Counted from the first letter of the stretch, positions 32,139 to 40,753 are shown. The stretch: DNA of 64,000 bases from Paenibacillus puerhi (GCF_009846885.1 NZ_WUWM01000002.1:62001-126000), one strand, 5' to 3'. The notes: generated from the sequence alone by a model not told the origin. Program-made: numbers and translations.

Positions 32139-32558
32139 TCACTCTCTGCCCTCGCCCGGCGGCTCTTCATCCGTCTCGGTCGTCGTAGCCGCTACAGGAG
32201 CTACCGGGGCTTCCGCCAGCCCTTCCCCTTCATGGGCTTTACGCCATGCCTTCACCCCGTCGCGGGCCTGAACGGCAAGCTCCTTGGCCTTCCCGGTCCA
32301 TTCAGCTGTCTGCCGGCTGATCGTTTTGGCAGCGGAGCTGGTTTTGACCGAAACCTCGGTTGCCAGCTGCTTCGTCTTCTCGCTTACTTCGCTTGCCACC
32401 TGCTGGGTTTTCTCGCTAGCCTGCTGATAGCCCTCGGCAATATCCGAACGCAGCTCTTTACCCGACTTGGGAGCCAGCAGAAGCGCGGTAATGGCTCCCA
32501 ATATACTCCCGACAACGGCTCCAACGAGAAATTCCTTGCCTTTGTTTTCTTCGGACAT
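32139..32558 (-). CDS. YtxH family protein
   Basis: A 139-aa protein: KEFLVGAVVGSILGAITALLLAPKSGKELR is the YtxH signature with one membrane helix near the N-terminus. A long helical, Thr/Lys/Glu-rich stretch with heptad-like SEKT/VASE repeats follows, then an acidic end. General-stress-associated envelope proteins; precise role unknown. It lies six bases after the DUF948 gene, the same pairing as ytxG-ytxH in Bacillus. Confidence 0.88.
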   Translation of the reverse strand: MSEENKGKEFLVGAVVGSILGAITALLLAPKSGKELRSDIAEGYQQASEKTQQVASEVSEKTKQLATEVSVKTSSAAKTISRQTAEWTGKAKELAVQARDGVKAWRKAHEGEGLAEAPVAPVAATTTETDEEPPGEGRE

Positions 32559-32564
32559 GGCTAC

Positions 32565-33011
32565 TCACTCCTTGGTTTTGGATGGTTTTGAAGGCTGGAA
32601 ACGGGAAGCGAGTGTAAGGCCGCGCATAGTCCACTCCATCAGATCGCTAACGGCGTCCTGACGGGTATGTACCGCTCGCCTTGCTTCCTGAACCGTATCT
32701 TCTACGGTCTGGGAGATCATGCTGACGGAGCGGGTAGCCCGCCGCACGGCTTCTCCGGCTTCGTTCGCCGCTTGGAACCAGGCATCCAGCGCGTCCAGCT
32801 TCTGTTGAAGATCTTCGATGAGAAGAACGGAGGCTTCGATCATCTTCTCCGATTCCCTGGCCGTGCGCAGCGCCTGCCTTTGCAAGCGATCGATCGACGA
32901 TTCACCGAGCCGCAAGAGGGCGTGGGTATAGAGTAAAAAACGGACAAAACAGATGGAAGACGCTACAAATGCGACCATACAAAACGCTGCTCCCCACTGC
33001 CACCAAACCAC
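32565..33011 (-). CDS. DUF948 (YtxG-like) membrane protein
   Basis: A 148-aa protein with an N-terminal membrane helix (WGAAFCMVAFVASSICFVRFLLY) and a long cytoplasmic coiled coil (ESEKMIEASVLLIEDLQQKLDALD), the DUF948 pattern. Cotranscribed with ytxH. In Bacillus these genes are stress-induced; no enzymatic function is known. ATG/GTG start at 33011. Confidence 0.8.
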   Translation of the reverse strand: MVWWQWGAAFCMVAFVASSICFVRFLLYTHALLRLGESSIDRLQRQALRTARESEKMIEASVLLIEDLQQKLDALDAWFQAANEAGEAVRRATRSVSMISQTVEDTVQEARRAVHTRQDAVSDLMEWTMRGLTLASRFQPSKPSKTKE

Positions 33012-33169
33012 AAGCCCCCACCCCCGTCACATCACTCTCCCCTAGACGAATGCCTATGAGATAGTACAGTATAAGTAGGCGGTATCCCATTTGCTACACT
33101 TTTCTCCAAAAAAGGACAAGCGATCGTTCCCGCATGTTGAAAGTTCGTCTTATTTATTGTCGAAGTACG

Positions 33170-33205
33170 TTGTTGGTCCGCCTGCGGTACGGGTATAATA
33201 GAGTC
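33170..33205 (+). promoter_or_regulatory. Putative sigma-A promoter of the KDPG aldolase gene
   Basis: A TTGTTG-like -35 and a perfect TATAAT near 33194 are separated by about 18 bases, ending 35 bases before the start at 33235. Confidence 0.5.
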
Positions 33206-33234
33206 AATCTACGAAATATTGAGGGAGGCCAAGC

Positions 33235-33870
33235 ATGAACAAGGAGCAAGGACTGCAGTTGCTGGAAGCCGTAAAGATTATGGCTATCGTCAGAGGTGTG
33301 GAGGAGCGGCATATTGTAGGCGTAGCGGATGCCCTGCTGCGCGGGGGGATTCCGGTTATGGAGGTGACGCTCAATACGGAGGGGGCTCTCTCGATGATCG
33401 AGCGGCTTCAGGAGCAGCTCGGGGAGCGTATGTTCATCGGAGCCGGGACGGTGCTGGATCTGGACGATGCTCGCAAGGCCTTCGATGCCGGGGCCTCTTA
33501 CCTGGTCACTCCCAACCTGGATGAGGCCGTTATTGAATTCGCTTGCAAGCGGGGACTTCCCATCTTCCCGGGCGCCATGACGCCGACTGAGGTTGTGCGA
33601 GCTTATAAGGCCGGAGCAACGGCAGTCAAAATTTTCCCGAATGCCAGTCTTGGTTACGGGTACATGAAGGAACTGATGGGCCCCCTGGGTCATATTCCCA
33701 TGATGGCCGTAGGCGGCGTTCGCGAGGATAATATCCGGGATTATATCCAATTAGGCTGCTACGGAGTCGGAATTGGCGGTTCCCTGATCAATCTGAAGCA
33801 GATCGCGGACGGCAACCTGGACGGGATTCGGGATAAAGCGGCAAGACTTGTCCAATGTTCGGCGGGATAA
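33235..33870 (+). CDS. eda: Bifunctional 4-hydroxy-2-oxoglutarate / KDPG aldolase
   Basis: A 211-aa class I aldolase. Motifs: AIVRGV near residue 16, VMEVTLNT with the catalytic Glu near 42, GAGTVLD, TPNLDEAVI, and AVKIFPN with the Schiff-base Lys near 130. It splits 2-keto-3-deoxy-6-phosphogluconate into pyruvate and glyceraldehyde-3-phosphate in uronate or gluconate breakdown. No kdgK or edd is adjacent, but glucose dehydrogenase elsewhere in the window would supply gluconate (inference). It converges on a flavoprotein gene over a bidirectional terminator. Confidence 0.93.
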   Translation: MNKEQGLQLLEAVKIMAIVRGVEERHIVGVADALLRGGIPVMEVTLNTEGALSMIERLQEQLGERMFIGAGTVLDLDDARKAFDAGASYLVTPNLDEAVIEFACKRGLPIFPGAMTPTEVVRAYKAGATAVKIFPNASLGYGYMKELMGPLGHIPMMAVGGVREDNIRDYIQLGCYGVGIGGSLINLKQIADGNLDGIRDKAARLVQCSAG

Positions 33871-33884
33871 GACGGGAAAACAAA

Positions 33885-33910
33885 AAAAGCGGCCGGCGGC
33901 CGCTTCTCCT
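33885..33910. terminator. Bidirectional terminator between eda and the flavoprotein gene
   Basis: AAGCGGCC (33887-33894) pairs with GGCCGCTT (33898-33905). A and T runs on the two sides suit both directions. Confidence 0.8.
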
Positions 33911-34477
33911 TTATGCTTTCAGCACATCATGATCGACATAACGTTCCCCGTTAAGCTCACTGATGACATTAATGGCAACTTTCGCGCCGTCTCCGGCTGT
34001 TACAATCGTGTGTACGCTTACGCCCGCTACCGTTCCGGCAGCCCAGATGCCCGGCACGTTCGTTTTCCCATCCGGCTGTGCATCGATTACAGTCTTAATG
34101 CGCGGCTCCGTCCCTGGCTTGGTTTGCACGCCGGCGCTCTCAGCCAGATCGACCGAAAGCCCGGTAGCCAGGATGACATGCTTGGCGTCGAAGCTTCCAT
34201 TTTCCGTCTCGATCCTAAAGCCTCCATCGGTCTTCACGATGGCTGCCGCTTTCGTCTGCACCAGCTCGGCTCCGAACTTGGTCGCCTGCTTCTTGCCGAT
34301 CTCGATCAGATCGGGCCCCGAGATCTCGGCTGCTCCATAATGATTCTCGATCCAGGCACGCTTCGTAATGCTTTGATCGCTGTCGAGCAGGACGGTCTTC
34401 TTTCCGGCCTTGGCCGTAAACAATGCTGCGCTGGCTCCCGCAGGGCCCGCTCCGATAATCGCAACTTCAAAGGACAT
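33911..34477 (-). CDS. Short FAD-dependent NAD(P)/FAD oxidoreductase (thioredoxin reductase-like fold)
   Basis: A 188-aa flavoprotein that starts FEVAIIGAGPAGASAALF (FAD Rossmann motif) and ends in the second FAD motif NVPGIWAAGTVAGVS. Between them ATG-type motif VILATGLSVD is seen. Full thioredoxin reductases have ~310 residues with an NADPH domain and a CxxC; both are absent here, so it cannot act as a classical TrxR. Such short forms are common in Paenibacillus; electron partner unknown. Confidence 0.82.
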   Translation of the reverse strand: MSFEVAIIGAGPAGASAALFTAKAGKKTVLLDSDQSITKRAWIENHYGAAEISGPDLIEIGKKQATKFGAELVQTKAAAIVKTDGGFRIETENGSFDAKHVILATGLSVDLAESAGVQTKPGTEPRIKTVIDAQPDGKTNVPGIWAAGTVAGVSVHTIVTAGDGAKVAINVISELNGERYVDHDVLKA

Positions 34478-34682
34478 GGCTTCAATTTCCCCTTTCGTAA
34501 GATCGTACAGCCTTCATTATCCTTCCAAACCTAAGCCTTTGTCAATTTGTGTTACGACTTATCTGGCTGGGTAATGACAAATAGGACTTTTCTTCGAAAC
34601 TATTCAAAAAAGTTACAACTTTTTTTAACTCTCTTTCGTCTAACACTTTGACTGAATTCGACAACTTACGAGAGGATGGCCG

Positions 34683-35936
34683 ATGTCTATGTCGCGACAG
34701 AGTAAACCCAAGAATCGCAAGACGCTTCGCAACACCCTCATCACATTAGCTGTTATCGGTGCCGGAGCCTTAGGCTTTGCCGGCTATCTCTTACATAAAG
34801 CGGATACGGCACTCAAGCAAATGTCCCAGCCGATCGAGACCGTATCGCAGAAGCCCTCGGATACGACTCCGGTTGCGGAGACGAAGGAATTGAAGCCGAT
34901 GAGCTTTCTGCTGGCCGGTGTTGACAGCCGCGATGGCAGCGGAGGATCTATGAATACCGACGTGCTGATGATGGTCAGCTTGAATCCCGAACGGCGCTCC
35001 GCGACGGTCGTTTCCATCCCGCGGGATTTTGAGCTGAAGCCCAAAGCCTTCGGCATCTCCAATCAGAAGGCCAACTATTATTATGCGTATTATAACAATC
35101 AAGACAAGACCACTTCCCTGACGAAGACCCGCGAGTTTTTCGGCAGTATGTTCGACGTGCCCTTGGACTACATGGCCGTGATCGATTTCGACGGATTCCG
35201 CGAGGTCGTCGACGAGCTTGGCGGTCTGGACATCAACGTCGATATGGACATGAGATATGTGGACACCTGGGACGGGACCAATATCAATCTGAAGAAGGGC
35301 CTGCAGAGGCTGGACGGCAAAAACACGCTGGATTTCTTGCGCTACCGCAAGTCCAACCGCGGCACGGAGGAATCGTCCGACATCGCCCGCAACGAACGGC
35401 AGCAGCTTGTGCTCGACAAGCTGTTGAACAAGATGACCTCCCTGGGCGGCATTGCCCAGTGGGGAGGCATTCTCGAGATCGCAGGGCGCAACGTGAAGAC
35501 GGATATTCCGGCCGATACCCTGCGCAAGTTTATCTTATCGTTCCAGAAGCTGAAGCCCGATCATATCGAATTCATGAACATAGACGGACGTTGGGACGGC
35601 CGGTTTATCGTGCCGAAGGAAGAGGACCTTACGGCAGCCATCGCGGCGCTGAGAACCCAGCTTGGGCTCCCATCGGACTCTTCAACCTCTGCAGCAGGCT
35701 CGAGTTCTACCGTTACCGGTTCGACGTATAGTATTCTGAGTACTAAATTCGGCATCGATCCCGCCCAGAAGAAACCGGCTTCCAGCCCGGGGAACAGCAC
35801 AAGCACAGGCAGTAGCACAAGCACAGGCAGTAGCACAAGCACAGGCAGTAGCACAAGCACAAGCAGCAGCTCAAGCAGCAGCTCAAGCAACAGCTCAAGC
35901 AACAGCAGTGTAACTCCTGCTTATAAAAGCCGTTAA
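34683..35936 (+). CDS. LytR-CpsA-Psr (LCP) family cell-wall glycopolymer transferase
   Basis: A 417-aa type II membrane protein: basic start, one helix at residues ~18-40, then the LCP domain. Key motifs are LLAGVDSRD, SMNTDVLMMVSLNP, VVSIPRDFELKP, VIDFDGFREVVDELGG and DFLRYRKSNRG. LCP enzymes attach teichoic acids or other polymers to peptidoglycan outside the cell. The last ~80 residues are a Ser/Thr/Gly tail made by an in-frame 18-bp DNA repeat. Start ATG at 34683 has AGAGG. Confidence 0.92.
   Translation: MSMSRQSKPKNRKTLRNTLITLAVIGAGALGFAGYLLHKADTALKQMSQPIETVSQKPSDTTPVAETKELKPMSFLLAGVDSRDGSGGSMNTDVLMMVSLNPERRSATVVSIPRDFELKPKAFGISNQKANYYYAYYNNQDKTTSLTKTREFFGSMFDVPLDYMAVIDFDGFREVVDELGGLDINVDMDMRYVDTWDGTNINLKKGLQRLDGKNTLDFLRYRKSNRGTEESSDIARNERQQLVLDKLLNKMTSLGGIAQWGGILEIAGRNVKTDIPADTLRKFILSFQKLKPDHIEFMNIDGRWDGRFIVPKEEDLTAAIAALRTQLGLPSDSSTSAAGSSSTVTGSTYSILSTKFGIDPAQKKPASSPGNSTSTGSSTSTGSSTSTGSSTSTSSSSSSSSSNSSSNSSVTPAYKSR
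35796..35903 (+). repeat. 18-bp and 12-bp tandem repeats in the LCP gene tail
   Basis: AGCACAAGCACAGGCAGT is repeated three times exactly from 35796 to 35849, then a degenerate copy to 35867, then three 12-base units AGCTCAAGCAGC/AC to 35903. All are multiples of three, so unit gain or loss keeps the frame and changes tail length. Confidence 0.9.
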
Positions 35937-36032
35937 GCAGCGGAACCGTATCCGCCCGACACAACTCCTTCCCTCCTCCCCGTCCTATCGTGTATACTTA
36001 TGGGAACCAAGGATGGGAAAAAGGTGAGGATT

Positions 36033-36548
36033 ATGGCAGAGAAAATCATACGCAACATCGGAGACCCCGTTCTCCGTGAAAAATGCCGCCCGATTGGCGC
36101 TGTGAATTCGACGATCATCAAATTGCTGGACGACTTGCGCGATACGTTATATGCCGTCCCCGGTCGGGCAGGCTTGGCCGCTCCTCAAGTAGGCATTGCC
36201 AAGCGAGCGGCTGTGCTGGATTGCGGCACCGGTCTCATCGAGCTGATCAATCCCGAGATCATCGAGCGCAGCGGAAGCCAAGAGGGCGCAGAGGGCTGCT
36301 TGTCGATCCCGAACGTTTACGGCTTCGTCACCCGCGCGCAAGCTATTAAGGTAAAGACGCTGACGCGTTCGGGCGAGGAGACCGTACTGGAGGCAGAGGG
36401 GCATTTGGCCGTATGCATGCAGCATGAAATCGATCATCTTGACGGAATATTATACATCGACCACGTGAAGCAAGGAGACCTGTACGACGAAACGACGGAT
36501 AAACCGATCCGTGTTCTGGACCTGATCCGGTTATCCAAACAGGGGTGA
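36033..36548 (+). CDS. def: Peptide deformylase
   Basis: A 171-aa metal-dependent enzyme that removes the formyl group from nascent proteins. All three motifs are present: GLAAPQVGI near residue 47, EGCLSIP near 88 with the metal Cys, and QHEIDHLDG near 132. ATG at 36033 lies behind AAGGTGAGG; ATG at 36000 is in the spacer of no clear site. Four bases before the next gene, a GH130 enzyme, with which it may share a transcript. Confidence 0.94.
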   Translation: MAEKIIRNIGDPVLREKCRPIGAVNSTIIKLLDDLRDTLYAVPGRAGLAAPQVGIAKRAAVLDCGTGLIELINPEIIERSGSQEGAEGCLSIPNVYGFVTRAQAIKVKTLTRSGEETVLEAEGHLAVCMQHEIDHLDGILYIDHVKQGDLYDETTDKPIRVLDLIRLSKQG

Positions 36549-36552
36549 TACT

Positions 36553-37617
36553 GTGGGGCATGTGTATAGGTATGAGGAAAATCCGCTGCTGACTCCATCC
36601 GGCATTAAGCCGCTTTGGGAGGGCTTTGAGGTTATCGGCGCATTCAATGCGGGGATCGCCCGGATGGATGGCCAGATTCTGATGCTGCTTCGCGTTGCGG
36701 AACGACCGCTGGGCTCGGAGGATGGCTCTATTCTTACTGCGTATTTCGAACCGGCCTCAGGGAAGGCGGTATCCGTCCGGCTCGATAGCTCGGATGCGAG
36801 GTATGATTTCTCGGATGCCCGGGTGGTCAAGGACGCCCGAACAGGGAGCACGGTGTATTTGACCTCGATCTCCTATCTCCGGCTTGCCCGCAGTACCGAT
36901 GGAAGGCATTTTGCGGTAGATGATCAAGCCTTCCTTCTTCCTGCTTCAGAGCTGGAGACCTTCGGCGTGGAGGACCCCCGGATTACCCGGATCGGCGATA
37001 CCTATTGCATCACCTACAGCGCCGTTTCCTCCAAGGGCGTAGGCGTGGGCTTAGCGTCCACTCGGGATTTTGTGCGGACGCAGCGGCATGGTCTTATTTT
37101 CCCTCCGGAGAATAAGGATGTCATTCTTTTCCCCGAATCCATCGGAGGTCTTTATTATGCGTTAACTCGTCCTGTCCCCAAAGCTATCGGGCAGCCGGAG
37201 ATATGGATCTCGGAATCTCCCGATCTGCTGCACTGGGGCAATCATCGATTTCTGATGGGACTAAGAGAGGATGCCTGGGATAGCGGGCGTATCGGAGGCG
37301 GTGCGGTTCCTTTGCGGGTCGAAGCCGGTTGGCTGGAGCTGTACCATGCCGCGGACCGCAACGACCGTTACTGCATGGGCGCCGTCCTGCTTGATGCGGA
37401 TGACCCCGGCAAGGTGCTTGCCCGCACGCCGGGACCCATCCTGGAGCCTGAGACCGACTATGAGCTCCATGGATTTTTCGGTGGAGTAGTTTTTTCCTGC
37501 GGGGTTCTGCTGGACGGAGATACGATCCGAATGTATTATGGCGCGGCCGATACTTCGATGGCCTGCGCGGAGCTAAGTCTATCCGACGTACTCGCTCAGC
37601 TTGTCTTCGATACCTGA
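36553..37617 (+). CDS. GH130 family mannoside phosphorylase-like protein
   Basis: A 354-aa five-bladed propeller protein of family GH130: NPLLTPSGIKPLWEG, FNAGIARMDGQILMLLRVAE, FGVEDPRITRIGDTYCITYSAVS with the conserved catalytic Asp, PPENKDVILFPE, IGGGAVPLRVEAGWLELYH and YELHGFFGGVVFSCG. GH130 enzymes phosphorolyse or hydrolyse beta-mannosides. It starts with GTG at 36553. Cytoplasmic, with substrate unspecified. Confidence 0.9.
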   Translation: MGHVYRYEENPLLTPSGIKPLWEGFEVIGAFNAGIARMDGQILMLLRVAERPLGSEDGSILTAYFEPASGKAVSVRLDSSDARYDFSDARVVKDARTGSTVYLTSISYLRLARSTDGRHFAVDDQAFLLPASELETFGVEDPRITRIGDTYCITYSAVSSKGVGVGLASTRDFVRTQRHGLIFPPENKDVILFPESIGGLYYALTRPVPKAIGQPEIWISESPDLLHWGNHRFLMGLREDAWDSGRIGGGAVPLRVEAGWLELYHAADRNDRYCMGAVLLDADDPGKVLARTPGPILEPETDYELHGFFGGVVFSCGVLLDGDTIRMYYGAADTSMACAELSLSDVLAQLVFDT

Positions 37618-37643
37618 GCAAGCCTCGACATGGGTCGACAAAG

Positions 37644-37702
37644 AACCCCCTTTCAGCCAGCTATGCATCTCCTGCATTCGCTGGCTGAAAGGGGGTTTTC
37701 TC
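37644..37702 (+). terminator. Strong terminator after the GH130 gene
   Basis: AACCCCCTTTCAGCCAGC (37644-37661) pairs perfectly with GCTGGCTGAAAGGGGGTT (37680-37697), then TTCTCT. Confidence 0.9.
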
Positions 37703-37720
37703 TGTCCGCTCGCACAGATA

Positions 37721-37921
37721 TCAGCAGGAAGCGATCAATTGCTTCAGATCGGTCAGAAGCTCCTGATCGGGTGGCTGCTGCTCCTCTTGCCCCTGCTCCT
37801 GTTCGAGAGCCTGAAGCAGAGAAGAGGCCACGAACGCGGCATTTACTCCGTAATAGCTAAGAACTGCATGGAGCTGCCCAAGCTGCTCATGATTTTCCAC
37901 GATCTCATGCAATCGGCTCAC
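37721..37921 (-). CDS. Small hypothetical protein (helical)
   Basis: A 66-aa helical protein (LHEIVENHEQLGQLHAVLSYYGVNAAFVASSLLQALEQ) with a Gln/Glu-rich end. A GTG at 37921 overlaps the stop of the gene before it (GTGA), with GGAGG eight bases upstream inside that gene; this start is preferred over more distal ones. Not recognised. Probably translated together with its 54-aa neighbour. Confidence 0.6.
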   Translation of the reverse strand: MSRLHEIVENHEQLGQLHAVLSYYGVNAAFVASSLLQALEQEQGQEEQQPPDQELLTDLKQLIASC

Positions 37922-38082
37922 AGCTTTATCCTCCACTCCGCTTCGGCTTGCTGCTCCAGTTCCCGTTCCTCTTCCAAGGCGAACCATCCGTCTTCCGCAT
38001 CGGGAATAGCGTCAAACCAATAATCGGAACCTTCTTGTCCGGTCAGCCGCCTCTCGAAATGTGCATCCTGGTTGCTAGGCAT
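37918..38082 (-). CDS. Small hypothetical acidic protein
   Basis: A 54-aa acidic protein (EGSDYWFDAIPDAEDGWFALEEERELEQQAEAEW). ATG at 38082 has AGGAGGGG at the proper distance. Not recognised. First gene of a two-gene unit. Confidence 0.6.
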   Translation of the reverse strand: MPSNQDAHFERRLTGQEGSDYWFDAIPDAEDGWFALEEERELEQQAEAEWRIKL

Positions 38083-38242
38083 GGTACTATCCCCTCCTAT
38101 CTCGTGAACATACAACGTGAATCCTCAGATTCAGTATGCCCGGGCCCACAGGGAAACTATGCATATGCCGGGTTCGCCCCGCTCCCGCCTCGTCAGCCTG
38201 CACGTGCGTAGTATTCTCGGCAAGATGAGCTCGCTCTCCCGA

Positions 38243-38282
38243 CAAAAAAAACCGTTCCTTCTCCAATGGAGAGAAACGGTCA
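38243..38282 (-). terminator. Rho-independent terminator of the HTH regulator gene
   Basis: Minus-strand ACCGTTTCTCTCC (38268-38280) pairs with GGAGAAGGAACGGT (38251-38264), followed by eight T. Confidence 0.85.
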
Positions 38283-38289
38283 AGTTTAT

Positions 38290-38937
38290 TTACGGTTCTT
38301 CGATCTCCTGAATGACATAGGAGCATTTACTTCCGCCCTTAGCCAAGCACTCAGTACGCTCCACAGCCGCATCCGTCCCGAGCAAATCACGGAACATCGC
38401 CAGCTCGCAGCTGCATGCATGGTTGTACTGCTTCGCTACTTGGGAGATCGGACAATTATGCTCTTGCAGCACGAAGCTGCCGTCATCTCTAGTCTCCAGA
38501 TTGACCATATAACCGTTGGCATGTTGAATATCCGCCAGCTCCTTGACTCTATCGGCCAACGGCTTGCCCGTCATCCGGTCCTCATATCTTCCGATCAGCC
38601 GTTCCTTGCGCCGTTCGAACAGCAGGTCCACTTGTCCCGGGCCGGCCAATGCCGCAAGCTCCTCAAGCAGATCCAAGGTCAGATGCTGATATTTCTTGGG
38701 AAATAAATCATCGGCAGCGGGTGCCAACGAGTATAAATGAGTCGGTCTGCCCATAGCCTGACGTACCAGCCTGGACTCGATCAGATTATCTCTCTCCAAC
38801 GTATGCAGGTGACGGCGTACCGCCATCTCGGTGATACCGAGCTGTCTGGACAGTTCGCCGACGCTTTGCGGCCCTTTGGTCTTAAGCAGCGTGACTATAA
38901 CTTTGCGAGTGGGCACTTCCGCTTCCTGATTATTCAT
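38290..38937 (-). CDS. SufR-like HTH transcriptional regulator with cysteine-bearing C-terminus
   Basis: A 215-aa regulator. Winged HTH at residues ~10-65 (TLLKTKGPQSVGELSRQLGITEMAVRRHLHTLE), then a helical part. The C-terminal domain has Cys residues in HNCPISQVAKQYNHACSCEL and ECLAKGGSKCSYVI, the pattern of SufR and related iron-sulfur sensing regulators. It may thus bind a cluster and respond to iron or oxygen (inference). ATG at 38937 starts MNNQEAEVP; an ATG at 38982 is possible but poor. Single-gene transcript. Confidence 0.82.
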   Translation of the reverse strand: MNNQEAEVPTRKVIVTLLKTKGPQSVGELSRQLGITEMAVRRHLHTLERDNLIESRLVRQAMGRPTHLYSLAPAADDLFPKKYQHLTLDLLEELAALAGPGQVDLLFERRKERLIGRYEDRMTGKPLADRVKELADIQHANGYMVNLETRDDGSFVLQEHNCPISQVAKQYNHACSCELAMFRDLLGTDAAVERTECLAKGGSKCSYVIQEIEEP

Positions 38938-39158
38938 CGGGGTCTCACCATCCTTCCAGCACAGGTCGCCATCATTCGACAAGCCAAGCGTATACGTTTA
39001 GATACACTCATTGTATATGAAAAACAGGTATAAGTAAATTAGTATACTAAAATGTATGTAAAATACTAATTCAGGAAGCTAGTCCCTGGACCAATCGCAA
39101 ATAGCCGTCCGATCGGCGCTTGGGGCGTCGCATGGACGGCTAAGACCTGAGGCACAGC

Positions 39159-39599
39159 TTACAGGGACTCTTTGCTAATAAACGCCGGCACGGCTGCTGC
39201 GAACCCGCCCAGAGCTTCAGGAAGCGCGCCGATCAATGGATGCAGCCCTGTACGGGAGATTTCCGTATAATCCTGCGTGAGGAAACGGCGCATCTGCACA
39301 AGCGCAGTCAGGACGGATGCAAGCTCAGCGTCAATAACCTTCTCGCCGGACAGAATCTCCACAATATCCTCGTAACTGCTCGCATCCCGCATCATAAAGG
39401 CATCGATCAGCAGGCTGCCTATATCGGTTACCGTTTCGATAGCCAGCACCAGAGTACGCTCCTGGGCCAGATGAAAAAGCAGCGACCCGTCGCCAAACTC
39501 CGCGGTTTCGCTCTCTTCCTGCAGCTCCCGACAGGCTTGAAGCAGTGTAGGAATGAAGGCGAGCCTCCGGTCAATCTGTTCTTGATCTACATAGTACAT
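39159..39599 (-). CDS. yutE: DUF86 / HepT-like protein (YutE)
   Basis: A 146-aa helical HEPN-type protein: YYVDQEQIDRRLAFI, FHLAQERTLVLAIETVTDIGSLLIDAFMMRD, YEDIVEILSGEKVID, RRFLTQDYTEI. This follows the YutE/DUF86 pattern, with the Arg..Tyr region that serves as RNase motif in HepT toxins. No adjacent MntA-like nucleotidyltransferase antitoxin is present, so a toxin-antitoxin role is doubtful; YutE is a chromosomal family member. It follows the small membrane gene by six bases and is likely in the thiD transcript. Confidence 0.85.
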   Translation of the reverse strand: MYYVDQEQIDRRLAFIPTLLQACRELQEESETAEFGDGSLLFHLAQERTLVLAIETVTDIGSLLIDAFMMRDASSYEDIVEILSGEKVIDAELASVLTALVQMRRFLTQDYTEISRTGLHPLIGALPEALGGFAAAVPAFISKESL

Positions 39600-39605
39600 A
39601 GTTGT

Positions 39606-39713
39606 TTATCCCCGCTTTTTCTTTTTCCATTTGGACCATAGGATAACGGCCGGAAACGCAGCCATCAACAATACGATCAGCAAGACGGCCTGCATTAAAT
39701 ATTCATAACTCAT
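39606..39713 (-). CDS. 35-aa single-pass membrane microprotein
   Basis: The frame from ATG 39713 to TAA 39606 gives a hydrophobic helix (YLMQAVLLIVLLMAAFPAVILW) and a strongly basic end SKWKKKKRG. AAGGAG lies 12 bases upstream inside the end of thiD. It is packed between thiD and yutE with 9 and 6 bases of spacing, which supports it as a real gene. Not recognised. It is too small for normal gene callers. Confidence 0.6.
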   Translation of the reverse strand: MSYEYLMQAVLLIVLLMAAFPAVILWSKWKKKKRG

Positions 39714-39722
39714 GAAGCTTCG

Positions 39723-40550
39723 TCACTCCTTCTTGTCCAGGACACGCTCAGCCGCCTGCTCCCGGGCATAAGCCCAGTGATTGGTCGGTCCATGGCCCGC
39801 CCCGATCCCCAGCTCCTCGCGAATCGCAAGCGTAATGAACCGCTTGGCGGTATGCGCCGCCTCCAGCAGGGGAAGGCCCTTCGCCAGCTCCGCACAGATC
39901 GCAGCAGAAAAGGTGCAGCCTGTCCCATGGGTATGACGCGTTTCGTAACGCACGCCCTGCAGCAGGTGATGCGATTCGCCGTCATAGATCACGTCGATCG
40001 GTTCGCCGCTGCGATGACCGCCCTTGACTACAGCCGCGCCCGCTCCATATTCGCGGACAAGCACGGTTGCCGCCTTCTTCATATCGTCCAGAGACGAAAT
40101 CTTCAGCCCCGTCAGCACCTCGGCTTCCGGGATATTGGGCGTCACGACGGCGGCCAGCGGCAGCAGCTTGTCCCTGAGGGCTTGCTGGGCGGAAGCGGCC
40201 AGCAGGCTCGCACCGCCCTTGGCTATCATGACCGGGTCGACGACCAGCTTGGACAGTCCCCACTTCCGCATGCTGCCCGCGACCAGCTCGATAACCTCAG
40301 GCTGCGACAGCATCCCGGTCTTGACCGCATCCGCGCCCAGATCGGACAGAACGGACTCCAGCTGCCTCTCTATACCCTCTAGGGGAATATCATAAATGCC
40401 ATGGACCCCAAGCGTATTCTGAGCCGTTATGGCGGTGATCGCCGACATCCCGTAAACATCGAGCATCTGGAACGTCTTCAGATCGGCCTGAATACCGGCG
40501 CCGCCTCCGCTATCCGATCCCGCAATGGTCAATGCTTTATAGACCTTCAT
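39723..40550 (-). CDS. thiD: Hydroxymethylpyrimidine/phosphomethylpyrimidine kinase
   Basis: A 275-aa ribokinase-fold enzyme: ALTIAGSDSGGGAGIQADLK at the start, MSAITAITAQNT, VDPVMIAKGGASLL, TPNIPEAEVL, and the anion hole/catalytic THGTGCTFSAA near residue 212. It phosphorylates HMP in thiamine synthesis; some members also accept pyridoxine. ATG at 40550 is chosen over an upstream start because it begins like homologues. Divergent from tenI-thiO. Confidence 0.93.
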   Translation of the reverse strand: MKVYKALTIAGSDSGGGAGIQADLKTFQMLDVYGMSAITAITAQNTLGVHGIYDIPLEGIERQLESVLSDLGADAVKTGMLSQPEVIELVAGSMRKWGLSKLVVDPVMIAKGGASLLAASAQQALRDKLLPLAAVVTPNIPEAEVLTGLKISSLDDMKKAATVLVREYGAGAAVVKGGHRSGEPIDVIYDGESHHLLQGVRYETRHTHGTGCTFSAAICAELAKGLPLLEAAHTAKRFITLAIREELGIGAGHGPTNHWAYAREQAAERVLDKKE

Positions 40551-40683
40551 CGATTTCTCAATCCTCTCCGCTTTAAAACGCCTTCCCTCTAGTTTAGTCT
40601 TCCTCCGCTTCACTAGTCAAGGAGGTTGACAGGGCAAGACCCGTCCCTTTCGTGAGCATTTTTTGACAACTTTCGCAAACGCT

Positions 40684-40712
40684 TTGACGGCGGAGATACA
40701 CGGCGGTATGAT
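40684..40712 (+). promoter_or_regulatory. Sigma-A promoter of tenI-thiO
   Basis: TTGACG (40684-40689) and TATGAT (40707-40712) with a 17-base spacer. No THI-box (TPP) riboswitch sequence lies between it and the tenI start at 40754. Confidence 0.7.
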
Positions 40713-40753
40713 GACATAAAGATGAATATCGGAAAGGGCGGGTTCCATCGCCG

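Noticed and set aside
35561-35902. Leu-rich minus-strand frame that looks like a membrane protein
   Set aside because: It is the complement of the Ser/Thr repeat tract of the LCP gene.
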